Shown in pieces: positions 46,829 to 59,036 of a DNA stretch of 64,000 nt. Numbering within the stretch: position 1 is the first letter of the stretch; each line of letters starts with the position of its first letter. The position numbers and the translations under genes are program-made. The notes below the pieces were generated by a model. The model saw only the letters and a list, made by a program, of their open reading frames with translations. It was not told the origin of the DNA and searched no databases. Source of the DNA: Aristolochia californica (Eukaryota > Streptophyta > Magnoliopsida > Piperales > Aristolochiaceae); the NCBI GenBank assembly GCA_029961685.1, contig JARWKL010000004.1:31253645-31317644 (forward strand), read 5' to 3'.

Positions 46829-48015
46829 ATGAAATTGGAGACTGAACCAGTGGTGGTTAGGCCTTACCGTTACCCCCACTTACAGAAGGATGAAATTGAG
46901 CGCCAATGCCAAACTATGCTCACCCAAGGAATTATTCAGCTTAGTAGGTCTCCCTTTTCATCCCCCGTGTTACTGGTCAAGAAACATGACAGATCTTGGC
47001 GGTTTTGTGTTGACTACAGGGAGCTCAACGCTCATACAATTAAAGATAAATTTCCTATACCAGTGGTTGACGAGTTATTAGATGAATTACATGGAGCTAT
47101 CTTATTTACGAAGTTGGATTTGAAGTCAGGTTATCATCAGATTCGGGTTCATCCGTCCGATGTGGAGAAGACGACGTTTAGGACGCACCATGGGCATTTC
47201 GAGTTTCTAGTCATGCCATTTGGTCTATCTAACGCCCCTTCCACTTTCCACGCCCTCATGAATGAGGTATTTAATTCTCTCCTGAGGAAGTTTGTTCTTG
47301 TTTTTTTTATGATATCCTGATATATGGTAAAAATTGGGAAGAGCACCTTCATCATCTTCGTAAATTTTTACTATCTTACGTTCCCATCATTTGGTTTTAA
47401 ACCAATCCAAGTGTTCCATGGGCACATCCGAAGTGGCATATTTGGGGCACGTTATATCAACAGAGGGTGTGAAGGTCGACCAGAGTAAAATACAGGCAGT
47501 CAGCGACTGGCCTCTTCCCACATCCATCTCAGCATTAAGGGGTTTTTTGGGGCTCACTGGTTATTACAAAAAATGCATTTCTCTGGTCCGAGACAACAAC
47601 TTCTTCTTTTCAGCAGTTGAAGGTAGCATTATCTTCAACACCGGTCTTGTAGCTACCAGACTTTGATGAATTGTTTGTGGTTGAATGTGATGCGTCTGGT
47701 GGGGGTACGACGCAGTATTACAACAACATGGCCACCCGATAGCTTATTTCAGCAGACAGCTAGGCCAACACCATCACAAACTCGTTGCCTATGAAAAGGA
47801 ACTAATCGGGTTAGCGAAAGCCATCCAGCACTGGTGGCCCTATCTCTGGGGCGCCCATTTCTTATACGGACCAATCATTGCAGCCTGAAGTATCTCATTG
47901 AGCAGCGTCTTACCACCTCCCCCCTGCAGCATTGGTTGAGCAAATTGATGGGGTTCGATTTCACCGTTGACTATAAATCGGGTAGCTTGAATGTGGGGGC
48001 AGATGCCTTGTCTCG
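46829..48015 (+). pseudogene. Gypsy element D reverse transcriptase and RNase H
   Basis: RT landmarks: [92 protein letters not shown]. The FFDDIL catalytic motif near 47310 has lost one base (TTTTTTTATGATATCC), shifting the frame. Then QSKCSMGTSEVAYLGHVIS, LRGFLGLTGYYKK and RNase H VVECDASGG, followed by LTTSPLQHWLSKLMGFDF, VDYKSGSLNVGADALSRR. At least three frame breaks make it inactive. Confidence 0.92.
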
Positions 48016-48021
48016 CCGGGC

Positions 48022-48960
48022 ATGCCAGAGCCACAATTACATGCTATCAGTCACCTCAGACTTCTTTTGTTGGACTCTATTCGGGATGAAACACAACAAC
48101 ATCCGGAGCTCATTGAGTTATATCACAATATTGAGCAGGGTACAACGGATAGTCATTGGACAATCCAGGAACGTCTTATATTGTTCCGAAATAGGATTTA
48201 TCTGCATCGTACATCACCACTCATTCACAACATCTTGTCCACTTTTCATGATAGTACACATGAGGGCAGGAAGAAAACATATTTTCGTCTCAATCAGGAT
48301 TTTTATTGGAGAGGCATGAAGAGAAGTGTAACAGACTATGTAACAGCTTGTCAGACTTGTCATTGGAACAAAGCCAAATCATTAAGTCCAGCAGGGTTGC
48401 TCCAACCACTTCAGTTACCTTCACATGTATGGTCCGATATTTCCATGGATTTCATCGATGGACCGCCGCCATCTTCAGGAAAATCAGTTATTTTTGTAGT
48501 GGTCGACCGCTTCTCAAAATATGCCCATTTTCTGCCTCTAGCGCATCCCTACATAGCAGCTCACATCGCCCAGCTCTTCATGGATTATATTGTTCGATTA
48601 CATGGGGTGCCTGCATCCATTACTAGTGACAGAGACGCCATCTTCACCAGTACTTTTTGGAAGCAACTCTTCAAACTGCAAGGCACCAAGTTGGCTTTCT
48701 CTTCCGCCTACCACCCGTAGACCGATGGCCAGACAGAAGTAGTCAACAGAACTATTGAGATGTACATACGTTGTTTTGTGGGAGACTCGCCTAAACGGTA
48801 GGTTAAGTGGCTGGCATGGGCACAATTCTGTTATAATACTTCCTACCACAGAGCACTTGGCACAACTCCTTTCAAAGTGGCCGTGATCCACCCCGACTCT
48901 TATCGTATGAACCCGGTTCTTCCAAGGTGGCCACTTTGGACCAGACCCTAGCAGAAAGGG
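48022..48960 (+). pseudogene. Gypsy element D integrase
   Basis: The 232-codon frame 48022-48720 carries the HHCC zinc finger (HDSTHEGRKKTYFRLNQDFY ... ACQTC) and the catalytic core (DISMDFIDG, FVVVDRFSKYAHFLPLAHPY, ITSDRDAIFTSTFWKQLF). A stop at 48718 precedes TDGQTEVVNRTIEMYIRCFV, and further stops follow (48799, 48950). D,D-E spacing looks normal. Confidence 0.9.
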
Positions 48961-49179
48961 ACGATATGCTCAATTAGGTGCACACTCACCTCCAAGCAGC
49001 CCAACAAGCAATGAAACACTCTTATGATAAAAAGCACCAGGAAGTGGTCTTCTTTCCAGGGATTATGTGTGGCTTCGTCTCCAATACTACCGGCAACTAT
49101 CCCTCACGGCCTCAAAGCGTCACAAATTATCCCCAAAATTTTATGGGCCCTTTCAAATGTTGGGCCGCATTGGCACAGT

Positions 49180-49473
49180 AGCCTACTGCTTGCAGCTACC
49201 CCAGAGGCTAAGCTCCACAATGTTTTTCATGACTCGCAATTGAAGGCCTTCCATGGCGACTCTCCATTCCTCTACACACCTTTGCCACCGCTACAAGAGG
49301 GTCAGGTACTTACTACTCCAGCTCAGAGGTTGCAGTCTTGTTGCATTCAGGGCGATTGGGAGATTCTAGTGCAGTGGGCTGAGATAGACCCCATTGACAC
49401 TACCTGGGAGCCCCTGGCGTCCTTCCGGGCTCTCTACCCCACATTTGAGCTTGAGGACAAGCTCTTTCTCTAG
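49180..49473 (+). pseudogene. Gypsy element D chromodomain
   Basis: KLHNVFHDSQLKAFHGDSPF, QSCCIQGDWEILVQWAEIDP, TTWEPLASFRALYPTFELED, KLFL then stop. This is the C-terminal chromodomain of plant chromoviruses, thought to guide integration to heterochromatin. The end FELEDKLFL abuts the purine tract and 3' LTR, exactly as the FELEDKL and FEFEDKL relics do in elements B and A. Confidence 0.9.
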
Positions 49474-49872
49474 GAGGGGGTGGTGTTATGGACTCCATAG
49501 TATCTCGAGTAATAAACAGGCATAGAAATTAAATTATGGAATTTTCCTTTTTATGTATGTTGGTTTTGGTTGGGGTTGGTTTGATTGTAATTTCCGTGAA
49601 CTTACTGACCCATGGGTCAGGTTTGTCATTCATGTCCATAATCCTATTTATAGGGGAGAAGGGCTTAATGGAGAATCAAACATTGAATCAAGTAGAAGGT
49701 TAGAGGTCGGATTCTCCCTCCTGAGGTCCAGGTCGAGCCTCCATCAAGGCTCAATTCGCTTTCACCTTTCCACGTTCCAAACACTGAAAACTCCTTCCCA
49801 CGTCAAGAGCAAATCTGGAAGGAAGAGAAAGAAGAAGGGTGATGAGATCCATGGCTCGGGAAGATCCCAACA

Positions 49873-50601
49873 AAGTACCATCAACGATGTGGTTGGGTCA
49901 TGAGCATTGGGAATAGTAATACGAGAATCTTCAAACGCCATGAGTAAAAAAAACCTTTTTTTTTCTCGCATGTGTGAAATTTGCACTTGTGAAGCTCACA
50001 AGTGCATAGATCTTCTTCCTCTCGAAAATTAAACCGACCTCGGATGAAACTGAAGGTCGCGGGAAAATAAAAATCGGGAAGAAGTACCTGGCTCACCGCG
50101 ACGGCTAGTGGCGATGACGTGCGACGACGAGCGGCGTCAAACTGTAAGGAGCAACAACGGCTAGCGACAATGGCTTGCGGTGACGGGAGGCTGCCTGTTC
50201 TGGCTTGGCAGCGAAGCTTTCAACGGTGATGAAGGGTTCGGCGACGACGAATGTGGTCGGTGATGAAAGCTTTCAACGGTGACAGAATGTTCGGCAGGCT
50301 ACGCGGCGGCGGCGTAGGACCGTCAACTGCGAACTATAAAAAACAGTGTTGGAACTCTGGCTCGCTGCAGCGGCGACGAGCGGCGGCAATGACAACGGAG
50401 TCGTCTGCAGTAGTAGCAGCGGCTTAGGTAGGCTCTGCAAAGGCCTTCTAGGACAGAGTGGAAGGGATCAACAGAGAGGACCAAAGACTGAGCTCGGTGT
50501 CGGGATGCCAAGGCTCAGGTACCACTCGTATGTGGTAGCGATGGCAGGGGCGGCAGAGAGAGAAGAGAAAATAAAATATCAGATCGTAAGCTCTGATACC
50601 A
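49873..50601 (-). pseudogene. Copia element E, 5' leader and start of gag
   Basis: Minus-strand reading: primer site at 50601-50590, a ~650-bp GC-rich untranslated leader, then a start codon at 49941-49939 and MAFEDSRITIPNAHDPTTSL before element D interrupts it. The rest of gag, its zinc knuckle and the protease start do not occur on the other side of D (44978), so they are deleted. Confidence 0.75.
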
Positions 50602-50790
50602 TATAGAAGAAAGATAAAAAAAATATTTTTCAATTTTATTACTTTCGTTGATATATGTATTTATAGTTACAAAATGATAAAAGGATTTATATGAATGTAT
50701 AATTACATGTGTATATGACCGTAGAGGTAGAAGTTGAGACAATCTCAACTTCTCTTAACCTAATCATCTTGATCTCTATTAGATGCCACC

Positions 50791-52528
50791 TCTCCCTTCC
50801 TATAAACAAAGTGCAATAAATGTTTATTAGTGGCGGAAATCAGCACACAAGCCAGAGGTCGAAACGGCACGTTACACTTACACTTTGCAACATACCAGAT
50901 GCTGCAAGTTGCGAGACTGGATTTGACTACTCGTTGGAGCTGATGACGCAGCAAGAAGCAACTACGAACCCCGGAAGGCCGCGCCAGATTACCGACGTGG
51001 ATTTGACAGCTGCTCGAATTGTTAATGGACAAGTCACAGATTCGTGGAATTCTGGGTTGTCTCCTCCGACGAGAATCATATAAAGCAGGACAGATGAAAA
51101 CTGGATAAGATTTGCGAGCCTTAGAATTTTTTTTTTTTACCTGCGGATAAATGAAAACTCGTGAAGGTGAAACACTCCAATTAACGCGATGTGAAATGAA
51201 TGAGTGGGTTATTGGGTCACAGCGTAATCTAATCTGCTGGAGGAGACGATGACTGCTGGGTGGTTTCCGGTCGGAATCAATGTGATTGATGGGCAGGTAG
51301 TGGTCTTTATCTCTTAGAACACAATTTTCCCATCAGAATCTAAATCGCCAAACTGAGGCACGAGTCACCAATAGTGACAATGTCTGCTGCCATAGTTGAT
51401 TTAAGATCAATGTTGCCTCTCTTTGTAGCTACTAACAATTCAGAGAGATTATCCTTAAGCTTTCCACGGAACTGCTAATTTATAATTTTGTACTCATCCG
51501 CAGGTATCATATTTCTTATATGTATGGGAGACCTAAAATCTGTTATGTGTTAGGTGTTTTGGATAGCTAATATCCGATAAGGCGAGACGGTCAAGCCTGG
51601 TTTTCGGTGTTCCACTCTGATTCCGAATCAATGTTCGAGGAGAAAGTTCAGCGATCCCAAGTTTCCTGACTCCCGAGTTAGTGGTCCGATTTAGCTGAAA
51701 ATCGATGCATCCTTTATTTTTTCTTTCTCTCTCAAATTGACATTCCGACGACCGTCTTCCCGCCGTTGCCCGGGAAGCGAAAACTAATAGAAAGTGGAAA
51801 TTGTTGAATAAAGAGATACAAATCTGAAGATGACTGATATGGCTATTGGAGTAATGTTTGTCAGGTTTAATAGTTGAACTTTGTTTTTCCTTCAATTTTG
51901 TCACATTTTTTTTTTAAATTTCTGCTTGAGATGTAATAATAGCTCTTGTTCTTCTTTCTTTACAAAGCATTCCATCCATCCGCCCTTGTCATAGACATTT
52001 TTTTGGCATTTAATTATAAGGCTTGTGGTTTCAATGATACACTAATACTCATTCCCATTCTTCTAGAGGTATTTGTGGGGGCTAATGTTTTTTTGCCATT
52101 AGAACAAAGAAAACTAAATAATCTGTGTTATAATAAAAAATAACTTTGAATACATTAATGCCTCAAACGTTAGTAGCAGGGTAGAAGCATGGGTACAGAT
52201 GAGAAAGGAGAACATGGTAACCAATTTAAAACTCTATGAAGGTTGAAAGTATGATCTCATATGGGATTCGGTGCCGGTCCTTGGACTGTGTAGAGTCCAT
52301 TGTTACGCTGTTATGCATTTAGTTATCTGAAATTTTTAGCAGAATATTGATGCCTGTTTCATGGGAGTCATTTGCTTTTTAAAATTTTACATTGACGACC
52401 ACCAATCTCAATGTCTCAAACACATTGATTTTAATTTTACAGAGGTGGCAATAGATGTGGGTAAAGAGGATGGAGATGGCAGTCAAAATTTGTGCGCACT
52501 GGTTGAGAAAAAGTCTTGCAATTATTGT
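50791..52528. other. Spacer without recognised gene
   Basis: Beyond the fold-back terminus the open frames 50820-51083 (+) and 51533-51904 (-) show no family I recognise. The sequence has ordinary composition and could be true intergenic DNA or a decayed gene. Confidence 0.4.
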
Positions 52529-54231
52529 AAATAGGTGGCTTAGAACCTAGCCGGCTTGAGCTCGGCTCAATTTCGGCTCGGTTTGATTCAGTATACCTGA
52601 ATCTCGAGCCGAGTTCAAGATCTGGGATCGGTTCGTTTAAATTAATGAGCCGAGCTCAACCGAATTGAGGTTCAACTCGCAAGTCGGCTCGTTAATGTAA
52701 CGAGTCGGCACGGGATTCAGGGGAGTCGGGACCGGAGCGCCGAGTGGAGCAGGAGCGAGGGTGAAGGGGGAAAAATTCTTCCTCCCATTGTCAATGCCGA
52801 GCCCCTCCGGCTGCTACTACAACCACCTCTATCGCCGTCGACAGCAGCCTCGCTGGCCGCCTTCTACCTTTCTGTTGCCGCCAATTCTGTGGCCGCCACT
52901 TGATTTCTTCCCCCTCATCTGTCGTCGCTTTTGTTTTCGTCGCAACCATTATCCCCGACGAAAGTTCCTCGCTGGCGCCGCTGGTTCCCTCGGTGTCGTT
53001 CATCGTCTCGGCGAAAAACCAAACCAACAGAAGCAGAGATACCTAAGTTAAGGGGAGACATAATTCCTCCTCCCCACCCCCCACCGCCCCATGATTTCGC
53101 ACGTGCTAGATTATAAAGTAAAAAAAAAAATTAAGAGAAATTGAAACAATTGAAATTGATAATACATTTTAGTAGAAATAAGTTTCTAGGGACTATTAGT
53201 GTCTCATATTTTTTTGTAAATATTTTTCTAATTGAAAATTCTTATTAAAAAATCATATAATTTTTAAGTAAGATTTTCCTACCAAGATGGGGTAGAAAAC
53301 TGTATAGAAATTTTTTGAATAAGTATTTGATAGTTGATGTTGTAATACTTTTAGCATGACGCAATTTTCATAGCAATTTTGTGTTTGGCATTTTATTTGA
53401 TTAAAAATTTATCGATAAGTATAGTAATATATTAGATTGATTATTAATTTTTATTTATTTTCCTAGAAGAGGCAATAAGAGGTCCATATAACTTTCCTAA
53501 GAAAATTTTAAAATATTTCTTGTAATTTTCTAATAAGTCACTAATCGTAATAGGATTTTATTTAAATTTTTTTTTTTGGAAATATGTATCATAGGAAAAA
53601 CATTTCTAGTTTTTCCTAGAATATAAATTTTCAACTAAGGGCACTAAGAAGGCCATAGTAAATTTATGGCCAGATTCAAAACTTACAAAATAAGCAAGAC
53701 AACAATTGGAGTAAAAAAAATTAATATTGGTGTGTTCTAATCCATTATTGAAATTCAATCATGAACCTCCCCTATCATTCTTTTTTTTAAATGTATGCAT
53801 AATTTTATATATAATTTATTTGACATATATTTTATATAGAGTATTAAATTTAGGTTAAGCTCGAACTCAGCTAGAGCTCGAGGTCGAACTCAGCTAGAGC
53901 TCAAGCTCGAACTCTATTAAAACTATTAGGCTCGAATTCGATTACAATTTTAGGTTCGAGGCTAGGGTCGATGAAGCTCAAATTCAAAATATTTAAATCA
54001 AACTCGGCTTGAACAAGGTTTAGACTCAGTTGGATTCGATGCCACCCTTATACCCAATTTTAAGTAGAGGTCATTCCCTATTTTATGTAAAATGTATGTA
54101 TAATTTTATATACATTTTATGTGACATATATTTTTTGAAAAGTTTTAAATGTATGTTGGAGCACGAACTCGAGATTTGTATTTTTTGAAAAATTTTAAAT
54201 GAATGTTGAGCTCGACTCGATGCCACCCCTA
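52529..54231. mobile_element. Fold-back element: core half and complete right arm
   Basis: 52529-53060 resembles the core at 21670-22170 (GTGGCTTAGAACC, AATCTCGAGCCGAGTTC, GGGGGAAAAATTCTTCCTCC). 53100-54231 is the inverse of the left arm at 20173-21320, ending TCGATGCCACCCCTA. The left arm is missing. It is an independent, more diverged copy of the element at 20.2 kb. Confidence 0.8.
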
Positions 54232-54534
54232 ATTGTAAACCTAATAGACTAGAGTTCACAAGATTCCATTCTTTCTTCTTTCTTTGTTTCTTTCTCTCCT
54301 CTCCAACTTCATTTTTCTCAAACACCCACTTGTCTAGCTTTGACCCTGCTCTGGACGTTTTCCACCACCACTCTCGGTGCCAGCCTAGTTTATTTGTACA
54401 TACAAAACAGTCCCCTCCTTTCTAAACCGCCTCCAATCAACTAGGCTTTGATCTATGCACTGGAATCAATACATCCCACATCTCGAGTTGTTGTTTCTCT
54501 CATCGCTCTCATTGGTACCACAACTTTTCGACTT
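54232..54534. other. Short spacer
   Basis: Pyrimidine-rich, no recognisable feature. Confidence 0.5.
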
Positions 54535-57500
54535 CAGACTGATCGATATGCATATCATTCCCATCTTCTTCTTTTGCATTTTACACTCTTTTGTGTAAAT
54601 GGAAAATAAATAAATATTGCCCCTTGCCTTGTGAGAGCTTAATCAAAGAAAACAAAGTCGTACTTTTTTTTGCTTTAGTTGGTACTTCATCTCCAAGTGC
54701 AAAAATAAAAAACAAAAAAGATATTGTCATTCTTTTTTTTTAACTACTTCTTGGTTATTTCGTACCATGTGCAAAAATTTTAAGAAAAATATTGCCCCTT
54801 TTACATTGCGAGAGCTTAATAAAACAAAACAAAGTCATACTTCTTTTTTGCTTCTATTGATACTTTCTCTCAAAGTGCAAAAAGAAAATAATAAATATTG
54901 TTGTATTTTTTTTTGTTTCTTCTTGGTACTTTTGTTCCATTTGCAAAAAGAAAAAATAAATAAATCTTGCCTCTTGCATTCCGAGACCTTAATGAAGAAA
55001 AACATAGTCATACTTTATTTTTTGCTTGGTACTTTCTCTCCAAGTGCAAAATGAAAAATAAACTAAAAATTTCATACATTTTTTTGCTTCTTCTTGGTAC
55101 TTTTGTTCCAAGTGTAAACTAAAAAAATTATTATTGTACTTTTTCTTTTTTGCCTTGTCTTGGGACTTTCGTTCCAATTGAAAAAAGAAAATTAATTAAT
55201 ATTGTCATACTTTTTTTTCTTTTTTTTGGTACTTTCGTTCTAAGTGCAAATATAAAAACTATAAATAGTGCCCCTTGCATTGCGAGAGCTTATTACAGCA
55301 AAACAATATTGTCGTACTTTTTTTTTTTTGCATCTTCTTCGTACTGTCATTCCATGTGGAAAAAGAAAAACAATAAATATTGCATCTTGCATTGCAAGAG
55401 CTTAATAAAGCAAAACAAAGTAGTGTTTTGTTTTTTGTTTTTGTTGTTAATTTTTTTCCAAGTACAAAAATAAAAACAATAAATTCATTTGTAATTATTT
55501 TTTGTTCTTCTTGGTACTTTCGTTCCAAGGGCTAACAGGAAAAAAAAAATATTATCATATTTTGTTTTTTTGCTTCGTCCTGGTACTTTAGTTCCTAGAG
55601 CAAAAAGAAAACCAATAAATATTGCCTATGCATTGAACTAAATAAAACAAAACAAAGTGGTACTTTTTTTAGCTTCAATTGGTACTTTCTCTCAGAGTGA
55701 AAAAATAAAAAATATTAAATATTGTCGTAATTTTTTTGGCTTCTTCATGGTACTTTTATTCCAACAACAAATAAAAATAAATAAATATCGTCCCTTATTT
55801 TGTGAGAGCCTAATAAAGCAAAACAAACGCATACCTTTTTTTTTTTTGCTTCAGTGGGTACTTTCTCTCCAAGTACAAAAAGAAAACATAAATAGTTTCT
55901 TACTTTTTTTTGTTTCATCTTGGTACTTTCCTTCCAAGTGAAATAAATAATAATAAATATTTTCTCTTGCATTGCGAGAGCTTAATAATGCAAAACAAAG
56001 TCGTACTTTTTTTTGCTTCAGTTCGTACTTTCTCTTCGAGTGCAAAAAGAAAAACAACAAATATTGTCGTCCTTTTATGTTTTTTGCTTCTTCTTGGTAT
56101 TTCCATTCCAAATGCAAACAGAAAAATAATAAATTTTCCCCCTTGCATTGCGAGAGATTATTAAAGCAAAACATATTCATTTTGTTACTTTTGTCTATAC
56201 TTTCTCTCCAAGTGCAAATAGAAAAATAAAAAATATTTTCGTAGCTTTTTTTTTTTTTGGCTTCTTATTGGTACTTTCATTCCAAGTGAAATAAGAAAAA
56301 TAATAAATACTTCCAGTTGCATTGTGAGAGCTTAATAAAGCAAAACAAAGTCGTAATTTTTTTATATGTTTTGCTTCTGTTAGTACTTTCTCTCCAAGTG
56401 CAAAAAGAAAATTAATAACTATTATCATTTTTTTTTGTTTCATCTTGGGGCTTTCGTTCCAACGGAAAAAAAAATATTGCCCATTACATTGCGAGAGCTT
56501 AATAAAGCAAAATATACTCGTACTTTTTTTTGCTTGTATTGGTACTTTCTCTCAAAGTGAAAAAAGAAAAAGAATATATATTTTTGTATTTTCGTATTTT
56601 TCTTGGTACTTTGAGTCCTTATGGAATAATAAAAACAATAGATACTACGCCATGCATTGCGAGAGTTTAATAAAGCAAAATAAAGTCATACTTTTTTTCC
56701 TTCCATTGGTATTTTTTCTCAAAGAGCAAAAATAAAAAAAATATTTTTGTATTTTCGTATTTTTCTTGGTACTTTGAGTCCTTATGGAATAATAAAAACA
56801 ATAGATACTACGCCATGCATTGCGAGAGTTTAATAAAGCAAAATAAAGTCGTACTTTTTTTCCTTTTATTGGTACTTTTTCTCAAAGAGCAAAAAGAAAA
56901 AAAATAAAATTTTTCATACCTTTTTTGTTTTCTTCTTAGTGCTTTCATTCCAAGTGCAAAAAAAATAAAAAATATTGTCATACTTTTTTTCCCTTCGTTT
57001 TCGTTCTTTTGTTCTTAGTACAAAAAGAAAACCAATAAATATTTCCATTTGCATTGTGAGAACTTAATAAAGCAAAACAAAGTCGTACTTTTTTTTTGCA
57101 TCTGTTAGTACTTTCTCTCCAAGTGCCAAAAGAAAAAAAATAAATATTTTCGTTATTTTATTTTTGTTTCTTCTTTGTACTTTCGTTCCAAGTGCAAAAA
57201 GAAAACCAATAAATATTGTTGTACTTTTTTCCCCTTTTTTATAGTACTTTCTTCCCAAGTGCAAGAAGTAAAATAATAAATATTGCCCATCGCATTGGGA
57301 GAGCTTAATAAAGTAAAAAAAAAGCCGTAATTTATTTTTTTGCTTCTGTTGTCACTTTCTCTCCAAGTGCAAAAAGAATAACTATAAATATTATTTTACT
57401 TTTTTGCTTCTTTCGATATAAGTTCAAACAGAAAAATTATAAATATTTCCCCTTTCAATGCGAGAGTTTAATAAAGCAAAACGAAGTTGTACTTTTTTTT

Positions 57501-59010
57501 TCCTTTTGTATGTACTTTCTCTCCAAGTGCAAATACAAAACAATAAATATTATCTTACTTTTTTTTCCTTCTTGGTAATTTTTTTCCAAGTGACAAAAGA
57601 AAAAAAATAAATATTGTCGGTCTTTTGTTTCTTTTCGTTTGGTTCTTCTTGATAATTTCTTTAAAGTGCAAAAATAAAAACAATAAATATTGCCCCTTGC
57701 ATTGCGAGAGTTTAATAATACAAAATAGAGTTGTATGTTTTTTTTTCTATTGGTACTTTCTCTCCAAGTGCAAAATGAAAAACAATATGTATTGATGTAC
57801 TTTTTTTTCTTTCTTCTTTCATTCCAAGTCTAAACAGAAAAATAATAAATATTGCTCCATTCATTGAGAGAGAGTAATAAAGCAAAATAAAGTCGTGTTT
57901 TTTTGGCTACTATTGGTACTTTATCTCCAAGTGAAAAAAGAAAAACAATAAATATTGACATACTCTTTTTTGCCTCTTCTTGGTTATTACAATGTGGGAC
58001 CCACCATGGGTACACAACCTGGTGGGACCCACCATGAGCTCGAGAGGTGTCAACAAGAGTTCTCATACAAAGTGGCTGAAGCTAAAAGATAAGGAACATG
58101 TGCTGAAATAGAATAGAAGATTAGGAGATCAAGTGAGACCCACAAAGATACCACGAGATGGTACCTCTATCTACATGAGCTGGAACATCATATGGGACCC
58201 ACAAGATAAGACCACGAGCTGGCTCTCTAGCTTGATTCACGTGTTTAAAAAAGATGTTTGCAGTTGAGTTAAATTAGTCTCTTAAATAGATAATGTAATC
58301 TTATCATAATAGACTTATCTTAGAGATTTCTAGTTGGAATGTATTTAGGAGTCCTAAGGTTAGTTGTACATGGACTCTATCACCTCCTCAACTATAATAG
58401 GGGTGATTGTAACTTGGAAATATCAAGCAAGTTTCTTATTTTTTTCTCCTCTCTCTTGTGAAGTACTCTCTCTCTAATCTCCCTTATTTTCATTCTCTTC
58501 TCTCTACCTGAGAGCTTTTCTCTTTTTCCTTTTTTTCTTTCTCATTCCCCTTGCTTGAGGTATTATCATGAGGTCCTAAATTCAACATTGGTAATTTTCT
58601 TTCCAAGTGTAAACATAAAAAATAATAAATATTACCCCTTGCATTACGAGAGCTTAACAAAGCAAAAAAAAGTTGTTGTAATTTTTTTTGTTTTTTCTTG
58701 GTTCTTTCGTTCCAAGTGCAAACAGAAAAATAATAAATATTGCCACTAGCATTAGAAGACCTTAAAAAATCAAAACAAAGTTCAAAAAACAAAAAAAATA
58801 AATATATTCATACTTTTGTTTCGCTTCTTTTTGGTACTTCCATTCCAAGTGAAAAAGAAAAATAATTAATATTCCCCTTGTATTTCGAGAGCTTAATAAA
58901 ATCGTAATTTTTTTGCTTATGTTTTTACACTCTCAACAAGTGAAAAAATAAAAAAAATAAATATTGTCATACTTTTTTTTCTTCTTCTTGGTACTTTCTT
59001 TTTTATGTGA
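54535..59010. repeat. AT-rich tandem repeat, ~170-bp period, about 20 copies
   Basis: The phrase GCATTGCGAGAGCTTAATAA with variants recurs near 54630, 54805, 54980, 55275, 55390, 55628, 55796, 55970, 56145, 56318, 56488, 56654, 56815, 57050, 57290, 57455, 57695, 57865, 58635, 58750 and 58870. Common spacing is 160-178 bp, with some longer or shorter steps. Each unit also holds CTTGGTACTTTCGTTCCAAG, a potential hairpin, and the related half-unit TACTTTCTCTCCAAGTGCAAA, plus T-runs. Open frames inside are artefacts. One solo LTR interrupts the array. Copies are diverged by substitutions and T-run length. Confidence 0.9.
57985..58587 (+). mobile_element. Solo LTR, family 1, in the tandem repeat
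   Basis: A 603-bp insert, TATTACAATGTGGG to AAATTCAACA, flanked by TTGGT (57980-57984 and 58588-58592). Same family as 1-291 and 5486-6092, with TATA-like AACTATAATAGGGG near 58390. The first base pair of the usual TGTTACAATG is mutated. It lands within the conserved CTTGGTAC motif of the satellite. Confidence 0.92.
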
Positions 59011-59036
59011 ACCCTCAGGATGAAATCCCTTCGAAC

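Larger units (their letters stand above)
44979..49872 (+). mobile_element. Element D: Ty3/gypsy chromovirus
   Basis: 3' LTR 49484-49872 (389 bp, TGTTATGGACTCC to GATCCCAACA), preceded by the purine tract TAGGAGGGGG. The 5' LTR 44979-45239 is only its last 261 bp. The primer site TTGGTATTAGAC is at 45242-45253. The right flank is AAGTA; the left duplication is missing, so the first ~128 bp of the LTR and neighbouring copia sequence were lost together. Gag, protease, RT, RNase H, integrase and chromodomain follow in gypsy order on the plus strand, with several stops and frameshifts. Confidence 0.92.
33736..50781 (-). mobile_element. Element E: Ty1/copia retrotransposon expanded to 17 kb by nested insertions
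   Basis: LTRs of 178 bp (33736-33913) and 180 bp (50602-50781) start TATAGAAGAAAGATAAAAA. By eye they differ at about one position in ten. The target duplication GATGC is at 33731-33735 and 50782-50786. The complement of TGGTATCAGAGC (50590-50601) abuts the right LTR, so the element reads on the minus strand. Its polyprotein is split by three insertions: 34343-39342 (B plus mini element, site CACTG), 41215-44224 (C, site CCATT) and 44979-49872 (D). Removing these leaves about 4.1 kb. The gag and the start of protease are deleted next to D. Confidence 0.93.

Noticed and set aside
50820..51904. Possible small genes at 50820-51083 (+) and 51533-51904 (-)
   Set aside because: No recognisable family, start context or splice support; not reported as genes.
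20173..54231. A single 34-kb transposon between the TAGGGG terminus at 20173 and the CCCCTA terminus at 54231
   Set aside because: A closer right terminus exists at 50790, and 52529-54231 is a separate diverged copy with its own core half.
54767..56735. Many 60-109-codon frames, Lys/Phe/Ser-rich
   Set aside because: Products of the AT-rich satellite units in several frames.
54535..59010. Regularly spaced repeats resembling a CRISPR array
   Set aside because: Units are ~170 bp, diverged along their whole length, with no unique spacers, in plant nuclear DNA.
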